21,179 nucleotides of DNA from Prevotellaceae bacterium UBA2757 (GCA_002353215.1 DEJD01000039.1:1-21179), one strand, 5' to 3'; counted from the stretch's first letter, positions 7,518-15,695 are shown. Program-made: numbers and translations. The notes: generated by a model not told the origin, from the sequence alone.

Positions 7518-8408
7518 ATGCAACGACTCAATTCATATGGTCCTTGGCTCACCAGTCTGACTGGTTATAAGACACAGAAAATATCCATCAATGCCGGGTT
7601 TACCTGTCCCAATCGCGACGGCACCTTAGGCACTACCGGATGCACATATTGCAACAATCAGACATTCAACCCCGCCTACTGTCGTCCGACGAAGAGTATC
7701 AGTCAGCAACTGGAGGAAGGAAAAGAGTTTTTCCGTCGCAAATATCCCGACATGCGTTATCTGGCATACTTTCAGGCTTATACCAACACCTATGCGCCAC
7801 TCGAAGAATTGCAGGCGAAATACGAGGAAGCACTTTACGTTCCCGGCGTTGTAGGACTAGTCATCGGCACCCGTCCCGATTGTATGCCCCCTGCCCTGCT
7901 CACCTACCTTCAGTCCTTACAGAAACGTGGTCATACCATCATTGTGGAGTACGGCATCGAATCCGTCTATGACACAACCTTGCAGCGCATCCGTCGCGGA
8001 CACACTCATGCACAGAGCATCGACGCCATCCGTCGCACAGCAGCAGCCGGCATCCCCGTAGGCATTCATATCATACTGGGCTTGCCTGGCGAATCGCGCG
8101 AGATGTTGCTCAGCGAAGCCGACCAAATCTCCCAATTACCTATAACCACATTGAAAATCCATCAGTTGCAACTCATCAAAGGCACCGTGATGGCAGACGA
8201 ACACTTCCACAACCCATCCGATTTTCATCTCTACTCCGTAGATGAATACATCCAGCTACTCTGCGACTTCCTGCCCCGCCTTCGTTCCGACATCATCATA
8301 GAGCGCCTCGTATCCCAGTCGCCCACCTCGCTTCTTGCCACACCCGGATGGGGACTGAAGAACTACGAATTCACCGCCCGTCTGCAGAATGCTCTTCAGA
8401 AAAAATGA
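7518..8408 (+). CDS. Radical SAM protein of the TIGR01212 / YhcC type
   Basis: A 296-residue iron-sulfur enzyme that should cleave S-adenosylmethionine to a 5'-deoxyadenosyl radical. Seen: the family signature CPNRDGTLGTTGCTYC, giving cluster cysteines Cys30, Cys42 and Cys45, then YFQAYTNTYAPLEEL, VGLVIGTRPDC, EYGIES and GIHIILGLPGE, which match the order found in YhcC-like proteins. The C-terminal part contains the TLKIHQLQLIKGT and LVSQSP segments of this family. The reaction is not established to my knowledge; Elp3-like similarity has suggested a tRNA-related role, but that is inference. It has its own promoter and converges on ubiE with 9 bases between stops. Confidence 0.9.
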   Translation: MQRLNSYGPWLTSLTGYKTQKISINAGFTCPNRDGTLGTTGCTYCNNQTFNPAYCRPTKSISQQLEEGKEFFRRKYPDMRYLAYFQAYTNTYAPLEELQAKYEEALYVPGVVGLVIGTRPDCMPPALLTYLQSLQKRGHTIIVEYGIESVYDTTLQRIRRGHTHAQSIDAIRRTAAAGIPVGIHIILGLPGESREMLLSEADQISQLPITTLKIHQLQLIKGTVMADEHFHNPSDFHLYSVDEYIQLLCDFLPRLRSDIIIERLVSQSPTSLLATPGWGLKNYEFTARLQNALQKK

Positions 8409-8436
8409 TGTATCCTGCTATTTTCTTGCAAGATAC
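8400..8436 (-). terminator. Probable terminator of menA-ubiE
   Basis: A 9-position stem with one mismatch (GTATCTTGC with GCAGGATAC on the minus strand, 8410-8436) is followed after 4 nt by six Ts (8400-8405). It overlaps the last codons of ubiE and, on its far side, the end of the radical SAM gene, so the terminator is embedded in coding sequence. Confidence 0.5.
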
Positions 8437-9152
8437 ATTGTACAAATGCCAAAGGTAAGGCGTTGGAACGAAGCCTCCCTGAAACCTACCTTCTTCAATA
8501 TTTCCACCATCTTTTCCCCTTGTGGAAACGCCTCGATAGTCTTTGTAAGATAAGAATACGCACTGCTATCATGCGAAATCAGTCGTCCATACACAGGCAG
8601 GAAAGAGTGTGAATACACGTAAAACAACTGTTTCATAGGAAAACAGACAGGGCTGGTCAGTTCTACTATGCTCAGGAGCCCTCCCGGTTTCAGCACACGA
8701 CACATCTCGCCCAGTCCTTGTTCCAGATTAGCAAAATTCCTGATTCCGAAGGCAGCCGTAACAGCATCAAACATACCTTCTTCGTATGAAAGGGCTGTGC
8801 AGTCTTCCTTTTCAAACGAAATGACATTCTCCAAACCCATCTCCGCCACTTTCCGTCTGCCCACCTCCATCATACCTTCAGAAATGTCGGCACCGATGAG
8901 TGTTTGCGGTCTCAGCATCTCAGCAGCCATAATGGCAAAATCGCCTGTACCCGTAGCTATATCAAGCATCACTCGCGGATTATGGTCTTTCAGCTGACGT
9001 ATAGCCTTTTGTCTCCAGCTCCGGTCTATATTCCACGACAGACGATGATTCAGAGTATCGTAGGCAGGAGCTATGTTATCGAACATCCGTTCTACCTGAG
9101 CCGTCTTGTCGCCTTCATCGTATGGCTTTATCTGTTCCTGTTTATACCCCAT
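8418..9152 (-). CDS. ubiE: Demethylmenaquinone methyltransferase (UbiE/MenG)
   Basis: Catalyses the final SAM-dependent C-methylation of demethylmenaquinone to menaquinone. Seen in 244 residues: the family N-terminal [24 protein letters not shown]-binding motif [11 protein letters not shown] (64-73), the family-specific FGIRNF near residue 135, [15 protein letters not shown], and the C-terminal [11 protein letters not shown]. Length is normal. It starts 6 bases after menA, whose product makes its substrate, so the two form an operon. Anaerobic Bacteroidales use menaquinone in fumarate respiration, so only the menaquinone role (often called menG) is expected here. Confidence 0.96.
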   Translation of the reverse strand: MGYKQEQIKPYDEGDKTAQVERMFDNIAPAYDTLNHRLSWNIDRSWRQKAIRQLKDHNPRVMLDIATGTGDFAIMAAEMLRPQTLIGADISEGMMEVGRRKVAEMGLENVISFEKEDCTALSYEEGMFDAVTAAFGIRNFANLEQGLGEMCRVLKPGGLLSIVELTSPVCFPMKQLFYVYSHSFLPVYGRLISHDSSAYSYLTKTIEAFPQGEKMVEILKKVGFREASFQRLTFGICTMYLARK

Positions 9153-9158
9153 AACAAA

Positions 9159-10055
9159 TCAGAAAATCAGTCCTATGCTGAGTGTAAGTCCGTAAATAAA
9201 AATATTTCTGGCAGTCTCTCCCAGACATTCATTCAGAGCCCGTCCTTTGTTTATTCTGCACATCTTCCTCCAGGTCTCAATGTGGAGCACCAGATACACC
9301 ATTGGCAGCACAAAAGCCAGCCAGTGCCCATTCATCGCATGAACCGCCCCTGCAGCAGTAGCTACCACTCCCAATGCCAAATAAAGCCATTCCGTAGTTC
9401 TTGCTCCCAGTTTCACTACCAGCGTATTCTTCCCTGCCCTGTGGTCATTATCCCTGTCACGATAATTATTCACCAGCAACAGACAATCCACCACTACTCC
9501 GCAAGCCAGCGAAGCCACCACCACCTGCCATGTACCCCTTCCTGTCTGCAAGTAATAGCTTACGCATACAGGCACGATTCCGAAAAACACCAGCACCAGC
9601 AGATCACCCATTCCGATATACGACATATGAGTAGTATAAAGAAAACAGAAAAGCACACAGAGCAGACCTACATATACCATATCACTGCCTCCGTACCATA
9701 CGAGAGGCAAACCAATAAAGCCTGCCAGACATGTGGTCAGAGCTATTGCCCACTTCATCGCAGTAGCACTCACCCATCCTTGTGTGCAAGCCCTTAGCGG
9801 TCCCAGTCGAGTCTCAGCATTATCATTTCCTCGAACAAAATCAAAATAATCATTCACAAAATTTGCATCCACCTGCATTACAAAAGCAAACAACACACAC
9901 AGGATAGCCGGCATCCACTTCATCTCACCTCCTCCGTCAGCCCATGCCATTGCCAGTCCAATCATCACGGGCACGGCAGCCCCCGTCAGCGTCTTGGGTC
10001 TTGCAGCCAGCACCCAAGCCTTCAGCGAATTCTTTTTTATATCCTTTTCATTCAT
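9159..10055 (-). CDS. menA: 1,4-dihydroxy-2-naphthoate polyprenyltransferase (MenA)
   Basis: Integral membrane UbiA-superfamily enzyme that attaches the polyprenyl chain to 1,4-dihydroxy-2-naphthoate, giving demethylmenaquinone. Seen in 298 residues: ARPKTLTGAAVPV near residue 18, the first Asp-rich motif NxxxD-like NFVNDYFDFVRGND (65-78), the second motif NNYRDRDND (196-204), and about eight hydrophobic membrane segments. Followed directly by ubiE. The start is fixed by an ATG only a few bases after the predicted transcription start; no other in-frame ATG occurs before residue 31. Confidence 0.96.
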   Translation of the reverse strand: MNEKDIKKNSLKAWVLAARPKTLTGAAVPVMIGLAMAWADGGGEMKWMPAILCVLFAFVMQVDANFVNDYFDFVRGNDNAETRLGPLRACTQGWVSATAMKWAIALTTCLAGFIGLPLVWYGGSDMVYVGLLCVLFCFLYTTHMSYIGMGDLLVLVFFGIVPVCVSYYLQTGRGTWQVVVASLACGVVVDCLLLVNNYRDRDNDHRAGKNTLVVKLGARTTEWLYLALGVVATAAGAVHAMNGHWLAFVLPMVYLVLHIETWRKMCRINKGRALNECLGETARNIFIYGLTLSIGLIF

Positions 10056-10062
10056 AATAATG

Positions 10063-10070
10063 CAAAGGTA
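10063..10070 (-). promoter_or_regulatory. Bacteroidota-type -7 element for menA-ubiE
   Basis: Reads TACCTTTG on the minus strand, a perfect TAnnTTTG match. Its distance to the menA ATG (10055) is so short that the predicted leader is only about 3-6 nt. A TTTT run about 20 nt upstream could serve as a weak -33 element. Confidence 0.65.
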
Positions 10071-10090
10071 ATAACATTAATTGGAACATA

Positions 10091-10128
10091 AAAAAACTGA
10101 CCAGACAAATTGACGAGTCAGCTTTTTT
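10091..10128 (-). terminator. Rho-independent terminator downstream of the S8 protease gene
   Basis: On the minus strand, CTGAC pairs with GTCAG around a 15-nt loop and is followed by seven Ts; flanking A and T runs extend the stem with one bulge (C at 10122). It lies about 140 bases past the protease stop, just upstream of the menA promoter, and insulates the two units. Confidence 0.6.
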
Positions 10129-10130
10129 GT

Positions 10131-10169
10131 TTAGGAGTTAAGAAGTTAGAGGAGTTAGAGAAGTTAAGA
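10131..10169. repeat. Degenerate AGTTA tandem repeat
   Basis: Four imperfect units: AGTTAAGA, AGTTAGAGG, AGTTAGAGA, AGTTAAGA, spaced 8-9 bases. The rest of the 215-base gap 10056-10270 contains the menA promoter, the terminator and AT-rich sequence with a TTTTCAAAA / TTTTGAAAA dyad near 10205-10240; I see no gene in it. Confidence 0.6.
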
Positions 10170-10270
10170 CGATACTAGCACTAACCACAAACCATTATTC
10201 ATTTTTCAAAATATGTTGCAAAGCGATTTTTGAAAATTAAAATTGAAAAATAAAAATGAAGACTGAAGAA

Positions 10271-12439
10271 TCAGAAGTTAAAGTACTTCTTTCCTTTGTA
10301 TATAATTATGCCTTTGGTGTTTTTGTTTACTTTTTGTCCGAGGGTGTTGTAGCAGTTGTCGTCAACTTCATACATAGTGGCAGGGGTAGCATGGCGAGGG
10401 CCGTCTGCGCCTACCATATTGATGGCTGTTGGTCCAACGAGTTTCTGCAAGCCTGCGAGGGCGTCAATCTTGCCGGCACCGGCCTGCCTAACATTGTGCG
10501 AAGGGATGAGGCGGGGATTGGTGGTATATTCATCGTTGTAGCTGGTCTCCTTAATAAGAGCACGCACATCATCGTATGTCATGTCGGGCTTTGCCTGCAG
10601 CCACAGGGCAATGATGCCTGCCGTATGCGGAGCTGCCATCGACGACCCTTCCATGATGCCGTAGTAGTGGGTGCGCCCGTAGAGGGTGACACTATCTGTC
10701 AGCTCTTCTGCCGTTGAGCCTGACTTATGCTTTCCTTCTTCGTCGAAGTATGTCTCGTCATAGATGTTGTAGGCAGAGCACAATACGGCACCCGGTGCAA
10801 TGACATCGGGGCGGTTGACCCCGTTGTCGTCTATGCCCCACGAAGAGTAGTCGTGTATTTTGTCCAAATAGCTGTCACTCCAAATGCTCTGAGTCTCGCC
10901 GTTGATATCCGTGTACGAGGTCGTAGAATGGTAAAAACCTACCCCGATGACCTCATCACAACAAATATGTATGTTGAAGGCGCCGTTGTCCTCTCCATCC
11001 GTATAACCTTCGAGAAATTCGGAATAGAATCCTGAGGTCATGGTCGTTCTCTTATCCATTGCCCTGAAGGTCTTCCCCTTCTCGCTCTTCACGAAATACG
11101 CTAACTTCAGGTTAGGCTCGTGGAAAAGGATGGTGCCACTCTTGAAGAACTCCACGTAATGCTTGTTGTTATAGGTGGAGACCCTGTTGTTCTTAAACAC
11201 TTCCGACTTGTAGCCGCTGGTTCCGTACACGGGCTTTTCCTCCAGAGTGTATATCTGTCCCGTATTGACGTCCACCACTTTCACATCGACGTCGAATTCG
11301 CTGCCGTCCAGGTTGTAGAAGAAGTTGTAGAGATTCGTGTAGTTGTTGCACTGCTTGCCGTTCCAGTTTCTTTTTTTCGATTCTCCCAGCACGGTCCTGA
11401 GGTTGTATCCGTCGCTGTCGGCTTCTGGCAGAATGGTATAGATAGCAGCATGGGCATCTCCGGAGTTGCCTGCAGAGAACACACAGATTCTGCCTTTCCT
11501 GTCGCCTTCCGTCTGATAGTACTCCCGCAGTCCACGCACTACTGCCGTCGATGTTCCGTCGTGGAAATCGCTGACGTTGCCCATGCTGGCGTTGACCACA
11601 CAGGGCATGCCCTGTTCCTTGGCATAGTCGAACATCCGCGTGATAGCCGTCAGGATTTCCGATTCATAGAGGTAAGTTCCCAGACCACAGAGCATCAGGT
11701 CTGCTTCGGGCGCCACACCCTGCCTGTTAAGGCCCTCAATAAAGCTTCCTGCCGCTATTCCCGCATCGTGGGTGCCGTGTGACTCGTTGGTTCTGTCTGC
11801 CGTCATGGCAGCAATCTCTTCAGGAGTAGTATATTCTACTAATTCACCTGATTTTATAGCCATCGCCAGCCTGATGCGTGTAGAACCGTCGGGGTTGCGG
11901 AAGGCAGCATGGTTGAAGTCGATGCCTGTATCAATAAGGCCTACCAATACGCCCTTGCCGGTGTATGCCTGTGGCAGGTTGTGCTGCTGGGCCTTCTCTG
12001 GGGTGGCGACTTCCGTCACCTTGCTCTTCTCGCGGGCAACGTTGTTCATCAGCTGATTCATCTGGTCGGCACTGACGCTTTCGATCTCGTCAATATCGTC
12101 AAGGGCTATAAGACTCTCGGCAGGAACGGAGAGAATCAGCATGCGACCTATCATATCCCTTATCCCGACACCCAGTTTCTGCAACTTTTCTGTAGGACAT
12201 GCTGCACCCTCTTTCAGCATAGCGAAAGCACTGAAATTCCTTACGGAACAATCACTGTTAAAATCTACATTGATAAATTCCTTCACGGCAGCAGTATCTG
12301 CCAGCATACCCACATAAGCGCCCCTACTCTTCACATTGGAGTTTTGCAACAGACTCGTCAGTCTTTGGTCAATTTTCTGGGCATGTGCACCCAATGAGAC
12401 AAAAAGAAACACAATTGCAATATGACAGAATCGTTTCAT
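10271..12439 (-). CDS. Exported subtilisin-like (S8) serine protease with C-terminal sorting-like tail
   Basis: The ATG at 12439 gives 722 residues with a signal peptide (MKRFCHIAIVFLFVSLGAHAQ); a GTG two codons upstream is less likely. Catalytic triad of family S8: Asp170 in GLIDTGID, His221 in ESHGTH and Ser600 in GSSMAAPH, with oxyanion Asn325 in SAGNSG. A pro-region-like segment fills residues 22-150. About 180 residues between the Asn and Ser motifs (roughly 340-520) are an insertion, probably a beta-rich domain. The last ~28 residues (CYNTLGQKVNKNTKGIIIYKGKK) resemble the short C-terminal domain common on exported Prevotella proteins and may be a sorting signal for type IX secretion; that is inference. 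It follows the outer-membrane protein gene by 26 bases and is probably co-transcribed with it. Confidence 0.92.
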   Translation of the reverse strand: MKRFCHIAIVFLFVSLGAHAQKIDQRLTSLLQNSNVKSRGAYVGMLADTAAVKEFINVDFNSDCSVRNFSAFAMLKEGAACPTEKLQKLGVGIRDMIGRMLILSVPAESLIALDDIDEIESVSADQMNQLMNNVAREKSKVTEVATPEKAQQHNLPQAYTGKGVLVGLIDTGIDFNHAAFRNPDGSTRIRLAMAIKSGELVEYTTPEEIAAMTADRTNESHGTHDAGIAAGSFIEGLNRQGVAPEADLMLCGLGTYLYESEILTAITRMFDYAKEQGMPCVVNASMGNVSDFHDGTSTAVVRGLREYYQTEGDRKGRICVFSAGNSGDAHAAIYTILPEADSDGYNLRTVLGESKKRNWNGKQCNNYTNLYNFFYNLDGSEFDVDVKVVDVNTGQIYTLEEKPVYGTSGYKSEVFKNNRVSTYNNKHYVEFFKSGTILFHEPNLKLAYFVKSEKGKTFRAMDKRTTMTSGFYSEFLEGYTDGEDNGAFNIHICCDEVIGVGFYHSTTSYTDINGETQSIWSDSYLDKIHDYSSWGIDDNGVNRPDVIAPGAVLCSAYNIYDETYFDEEGKHKSGSTAEELTDSVTLYGRTHYYGIMEGSSMAAPHTAGIIALWLQAKPDMTYDDVRALIKETSYNDEYTTNPRLIPSHNVRQAGAGKIDALAGLQKLVGPTAINMVGADGPRHATPATMYEVDDNCYNTLGQKVNKNTKGIIIYKGKKYFNF

Positions 12440-12465
12440 ATTCACACGGGAATAGACATTAGAGA

Positions 12466-13203
12466 TCAGAGAGCTTTAAGCGTAAATCCGAAGACGAAGT
12501 AGAGGGACTGTTCGTTAGGATTAGCAACAAGTTGTCCGAAGACAGGAAGTGAGAAGGACTTGGATATCTGGATTTCCTTCGTAGCACGCAAAGAGACGTT
12601 TATAAGTCGGAACCCATTAGTATAATAGTAGTCAGATTTCCAAGGAACAAAACCGACTGCTGCATCCCAGTTGCAAGTAACGAAACGGAAAGGTGCTGCC
12701 ACTTCGAAATAGGAACTGAAGGCACGTTTTCCGCTATCTTTCTGAAAGTCGGAACCGGCAAAGTATGTCTGCCATGAAGCACTCACAGGACCGAAGTTAT
12801 AGGAGACGAATCCTTCGAACGAGTGACCTGTGCTATCGTTTCTGTAGTAGAAGAAACGATTGTCGTTGCCATCTGTCCAGTAGTCAATAACTCCAAATGA
12901 AAGTCCACCAATCTCATATGAAAGTGTCAAGTCGATTTCGCGGCTGTCTTTGCTGTCTGATAATCCCATATTTCCCCAGGCTTCCAGACAAAGGCCTTTC
13001 CAACCCAGAGACATTTCCGGTTGAATGGACACATGTCCAAAGTTGAGACCACGCCAAAGGTAGTTGGTCACTACATCTCCTTTAAGATGAAATACAAAAT
13101 CACTTTTTGCAGGCACATTATTTACACTATCTGTCTGTGCTTGCATACTAATCACACTGCTCATAGTCAGCATGAGGGTAAGAATTATTTGTTTCTGTTT
13201 CAT
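12466..13203 (-). CDS. Putative beta-barrel outer-membrane protein
   Basis: The 245-residue product has a signal peptide (1-23, ending MQAQ) and then alternating polar/hydrophobic, aromatic-rich strands typical of a small outer-membrane barrel: LKGDVVTNYLWRGLNFG, LTLSYEIGGLSFGVIDYW, FEGFVSYNFGPVSASWQTYF, and a final strand ending FVFGFTLKAL. The YLWRG motif near the N-terminus resembles the TorF-like putative porins, but I cannot confirm family membership. Upstream partner of the S8 protease gene. Its ATG lies only 8 bases after the T-run of the tRNA-Cys terminator and I see no good promoter between them, so how it is transcribed is unclear. Confidence 0.75.
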   Translation of the reverse strand: MKQKQIILTLMLTMSSVISMQAQTDSVNNVPAKSDFVFHLKGDVVTNYLWRGLNFGHVSIQPEMSLGWKGLCLEAWGNMGLSDSKDSREIDLTLSYEIGGLSFGVIDYWTDGNDNRFFYYRNDSTGHSFEGFVSYNFGPVSASWQTYFAGSDFQKDSGKRAFSSYFEVAAPFRFVTCNWDAAVGFVPWKSDYYYTNGFRLINVSLRATKEIQISKSFSLPVFGQLVANPNEQSLYFVFGFTLKAL

Positions 13204-13211
13204 AATAGCTG

Positions 13212-13244
13212 AAAAAAAGGACAGCTTCGAAATTGAAGTTGTCC
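13212..13244 (-). terminator. Rho-independent terminator of tRNA-Cys
   Basis: Minus strand: GGACAACTTC pairs with GAAGCTGTCC (one mismatch) around a 6-nt loop (13219-13244) and is followed by seven Ts (13212-13218). It begins 13 bases after the tRNA 3' end. Confidence 0.85.
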
Positions 13245-13257
13245 GGAGGGTTTCTTG

Positions 13258-13329
13258 AGGTGCCTACCCGATTCGAACGGGTGTAAACGGTTTTGCAGAC
13301 CGGTGACTAAGCCACTCATCCAAGGCACC
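13258..13329 (-). tRNA. tRNA-Cys (anticodon GCA)
   Basis: The 72-nt sequence folds as a cloverleaf: acceptor GGTGCCT/AGGCACC, a 3-bp D stem, anticodon loop CTGCAAA with GCA at positions 34-36, and T stem ACCCG/CGGGT around TTCGAAT. The discriminator base is U, as expected for cysteine tRNA. CCA is not encoded (the genome continues CTC), so it would be added by CCA transferase. The outermost anticodon-stem position (C27-T43) is unpaired, a minor oddity. It has its own promoter and terminator. Confidence 0.95.
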
Positions 13330-13348
13330 ATTTTCTGAAATGCGGGTG

Positions 13349-13379
13349 CAAAGGTAAGGGTTTTTAGCCTACAAACAAA
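13349..13379 (-). promoter_or_regulatory. Promoter of tRNA-Cys
   Basis: Minus strand: TTTG (13376-13379), 19 nt, then TACCTTTG (13349-13356). This is the full Bacteroidota -33/-7 consensus with ideal spacing and is the best promoter in the window. Transcription would start about 15 nt before the mature tRNA 5' end. Confidence 0.85.
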
Positions 13380-13430
13380 ACAGAAATGAAAAAATTTTTA
13401 CTTATGCAGATTTTTTTCTCGTTTTTTGAT

Positions 13431-13438
13431 TACCTTTG
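13431..13438 (+). promoter_or_regulatory. Bacteroidota-type -7 element for the GH10 xylanase gene
   Basis: Reads TACCTTTG. Predicted start near 13443, giving a leader of about 100 nt that contains the period-7 repeat at 13460-13494. No -33 TTTG at the proper spacing, only T-runs. Confidence 0.6.
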
Positions 13439-13459
13439 CGGACTGAGTAGGATATTCTG

Positions 13460-13494
13460 AATTAATAATTAAGAATTAAAAATTAAGAATTAGC
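13460..13494 (+). repeat. Period-7 AATTAAN tandem array in the xylanase leader
   Basis: Five contiguous heptamers: AATTAAT, AATTAAG, AATTAAA, AATTAAG, AATTAGC. It lies between the predicted promoter and the start codon of the xylanase gene. Confidence 0.75.
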
Positions 13495-13543
13495 TGCACG
13501 AAAAATGAAAATTGAATATGCATTAACAAAAAACATAATAGCC

Positions 13544-14614
13544 ATGACCATGAATAAAATGAGAATTACAAGTATCATAGCAGCAGGACTGATGCTGATG
13601 GCAGGTAGCAGAACTGCTTGTGCCGAAGGTTTGAAAGACGCTTATAAGAATGAGTTTCTAATAGGTGTAGCAGTAAACCAGAGAAATGTGAGCGACCCAA
13701 TGCAGAGTGCACTTATCTGTAAGGAGTTCAACAGCATAACGGCAGAGAACGACATGAAACCGCAGCCTACAGAACCGGCTGAGGGGAAGTTCAACTGGGA
13801 ACGAGCTGACCGCATAGCTAATTTCTGTCGCGAACACGGCATTAAGTTGAGAGGACACTGTCTGGTATGGCACAATCAGATTGGTGACTGGATTTACACA
13901 GACAAAAACGGCAACGAGGTGGATAAGAAGACTCTGCTGAAGCGCCTGCGCAAGCATATCAAGGCTATCGTTAGCAGATACAAGGATGTAATTTACTGCT
14001 GGGACGTAGTAAACGAAGCCATCACCGACGATCCGAAAGCAGAAAACCATTTCCGTCAGTCGAGACTCTATAAGATTGCAGGTGATGATTTTATACGTGA
14101 GGCTTTCAAGGCTGCAAGAAAGGCTGACCCGAAGGCTCTGCTCTTCTACAACGACTATAACGAATGTGATCCGGTTAAGAGTAATCGTATAGCTGATGTG
14201 GTGCGCACGATGAAGGCCGACGGTGTACCTATTGACGGAATAGGTATGCAGGCTCATTATAATATATATGGACCGTCAGAACAGGACATAGAGGCTGCAA
14301 TAGCGAAGTACAGAACTGTGGTGAACCATCTGCATGTAACGGAACTGGACGTTAGAGCTAACCGCGAGATGGGTGGAGCTCTGAAGTTCAGCAAAGAGGC
14401 AAGTGACCCTGACGATAAGGTAAAGGCTAAGCAGAAGGAACAGTATGCAGCCATTTTCCGAGCTCTGAGGAAGAACGCTGACATAATCGATTGTGTGACT
14501 TTCTGGAATCTCTCAGACCGCGATTCGTGGTTGGGAGCCGAGAACCAACCATTGCTCTTCGATAAAGACTACAAGCGCAAGGAAGTATATGATGTAGTTT
14601 TCCAGAAGAAATAA
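13544..14614 (+). CDS. Exported endo-1,4-beta-xylanase, glycoside hydrolase family 10
   Basis: Retaining endo-xylanase of family GH10, cutting the beta-1,4-xylan backbone. Numbered from the ATG at 13544 (356 aa): signal peptide about 1-28 ending in TACA, then a single TIM-barrel domain. Seen: ITAENDMKPQPTEP (about 65-78), GHCLVWHNQ, WDVVNEA with acid/base Glu158, the GIGMQAHYN segment, TELDVR with nucleophile Glu267, and TFWNLSDRDSWL near the C-terminus. No carbohydrate-binding or dockerin module. ATGs at 13505, 13544, 13550 and 13559 are all in frame; 13505 would give an overly long signal-peptide N-region. It is transcribed alone or with tilS, 61 bases downstream. A xylan-degrading lifestyle is inferred. 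Confidence 0.95.
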   Translation: MTMNKMRITSIIAAGLMLMAGSRTACAEGLKDAYKNEFLIGVAVNQRNVSDPMQSALICKEFNSITAENDMKPQPTEPAEGKFNWERADRIANFCREHGIKLRGHCLVWHNQIGDWIYTDKNGNEVDKKTLLKRLRKHIKAIVSRYKDVIYCWDVVNEAITDDPKAENHFRQSRLYKIAGDDFIREAFKAARKADPKALLFYNDYNECDPVKSNRIADVVRTMKADGVPIDGIGMQAHYNIYGPSEQDIEAAIAKYRTVVNHLHVTELDVRANREMGGALKFSKEASDPDDKVKAKQKEQYAAIFRALRKNADIIDCVTFWNLSDRDSWLGAENQPLLFDKDYKRKEVYDVVFQKK

Positions 14615-14675
14615 TCAAGAATCTGGAGTTTTGTTTATTCATCAAGAATTAGAGAAATTCCTTTATTCATAATAA

Positions 14676-15677
14676 ATGAAGGCAAAGACGTTTCGAGATA
14701 CTATAAGACGGTTTATTGAGTCGGAGGCAATGCTAAGGGCTGACGACAAGGTTGTCGTGGCACTGAGTGGCGGAGCAGACTCGGTGTGTCTGTTGCTCAT
14801 TCTGAAAACATTGGGCTACGAGGTGGTGGCTGCCCACTGCAATTTCCACCTCAGAGGCTCAGAAAGCATGAGGGACGAGGAGTTTGTGAAGAATCTGTGC
14901 GAGAGGATGGATGTGCGACTGCGACAGACGGATTTCGATACCACTGCTTACGCACAAGAGAAGGGTGTAAGCATAGAGGTGGCGGCAAGGGAACTCAGAT
15001 ACAACTATTTCAAACAAGTTATAGAGGAAGAAAGGTGCAATGCCTTAGCCGTAGGGCACCATAAGGATGACAATGCAGAGACTTTCCTGCTGAACTGTGT
15101 GAGGAAAACCGGCATAAGAGGTTTAGGCGGCATAAAACCTGTTAGCACAAACCAACAGGGCTGTAAAGTGGTGCGTCCCCTACTCTGCGTTTGCCGACAA
15201 GACATAACCGATTATCTGGAAGACTGCAGCGAACAGTGGGTAACGGATTCGAGCAATTTGAAGAATGACGTGTCGAGAAATAAGATGCGACTCGACGTAA
15301 TGCCTGTTCTGAAAGAGGTAAACAAGGGCGTAGTGGATAATCTGTGCGACACCATGCAGAATGTCTCAGAGATGACTAAGATATACGAGGACTGGATAGA
15401 AAAGGAGAAAAAACGCTGCAGCAGATGGACTGAGGACGGCACTCTGGTAATAAACCGCGAACGACTGGCTCAGAGCGCCTCACCTATCTCTGTACTGCAC
15501 GAATTGCTCTGTCCGTTGGGATTCAACGAAACACAAGTGAAGAACCTGCTGACTGCAAAGGGGTTCCATTCTAATCGACAAAAAGGAGCATATGAAATGA
15601 CACTGCCTGGCGGACAGACTGTTTTGCTTGAAGTAAAATGGAAAGAGATAAGGGTTGGAGAAATGATTAAAAATTAA
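14676..15677 (+). CDS. tilS: tRNA(Ile)-lysidine synthase, short form lacking the C-terminal domain
   Basis: Modifies C34 of the AUA-reading tRNA-Ile to lysidine using ATP and lysine; normally essential. Seen in 333 residues: the PP-loop ATP motif SGGADS (31-36), AAHCNFHLRG, the VEAARELRYNYF-like segment (about 98-110), GHHKDDNAETFLLN, GLGGI, and RPLL followed by the R-x-DI segment. After a helical middle region (about 215-300) the protein ends in VGEMIKN. Many bacterial TilS proteins, E. coli included, are about 430 residues with a further C-terminal tRNA-binding domain that is missing here; the Aquifex enzyme is also short. No frame after the stop encodes an obvious continuation. It may be functional without the domain. 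Confidence 0.93.
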   Translation: MKAKTFRDTIRRFIESEAMLRADDKVVVALSGGADSVCLLLILKTLGYEVVAAHCNFHLRGSESMRDEEFVKNLCERMDVRLRQTDFDTTAYAQEKGVSIEVAARELRYNYFKQVIEEERCNALAVGHHKDDNAETFLLNCVRKTGIRGLGGIKPVSTNQQGCKVVRPLLCVCRQDITDYLEDCSEQWVTDSSNLKNDVSRNKMRLDVMPVLKEVNKGVVDNLCDTMQNVSEMTKIYEDWIEKEKKRCSRWTEDGTLVINRERLAQSASPISVLHELLCPLGFNETQVKNLLTAKGFHSNRQKGAYEMTLPGGQTVLLEVKWKEIRVGEMIKN

Positions 15678-15695
15678 AAAAGAATAGTTAAGAAT

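Noticed and set aside
8904..9797. 297-residue plus-strand open frame opposite menA-ubiE
   Set aside because: It is antisense to two clearly conserved genes, its product is rich in His, Ser and Gln with no domain, and no promoter precedes it.
10200..10245. TTTTCAAAA / TTTTGAAAA dyad in the gap left of the S8 protease gene considered as an operator
   Set aside because: Very AT-rich sequence where such matches arise by chance; it lies downstream of a gene and is not next to a promoter.
11120..11782. 220-residue plus-strand open frame inside the S8 protease gene
   Set aside because: Antisense shadow of a protease with intact catalytic motifs; Val/His-rich product without family features.
12440..12445. 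GTG at 12445 as the S8 protease start
   Set aside because: An ATG two codons later (12439) begins the same signal peptide and is the stronger start.
13505..13543. Upstream ATG at 13505 as the xylanase start
   Set aside because: It would put 13-18 extra residues, including charged ones, before the signal peptide; later ATGs at 13544-13559 give a normal export signal.
13658..14257. 199-residue minus-strand frame opposite the xylanase
   Set aside because: Shadow of a GH10 gene with all catalytic motifs on the plus strand.
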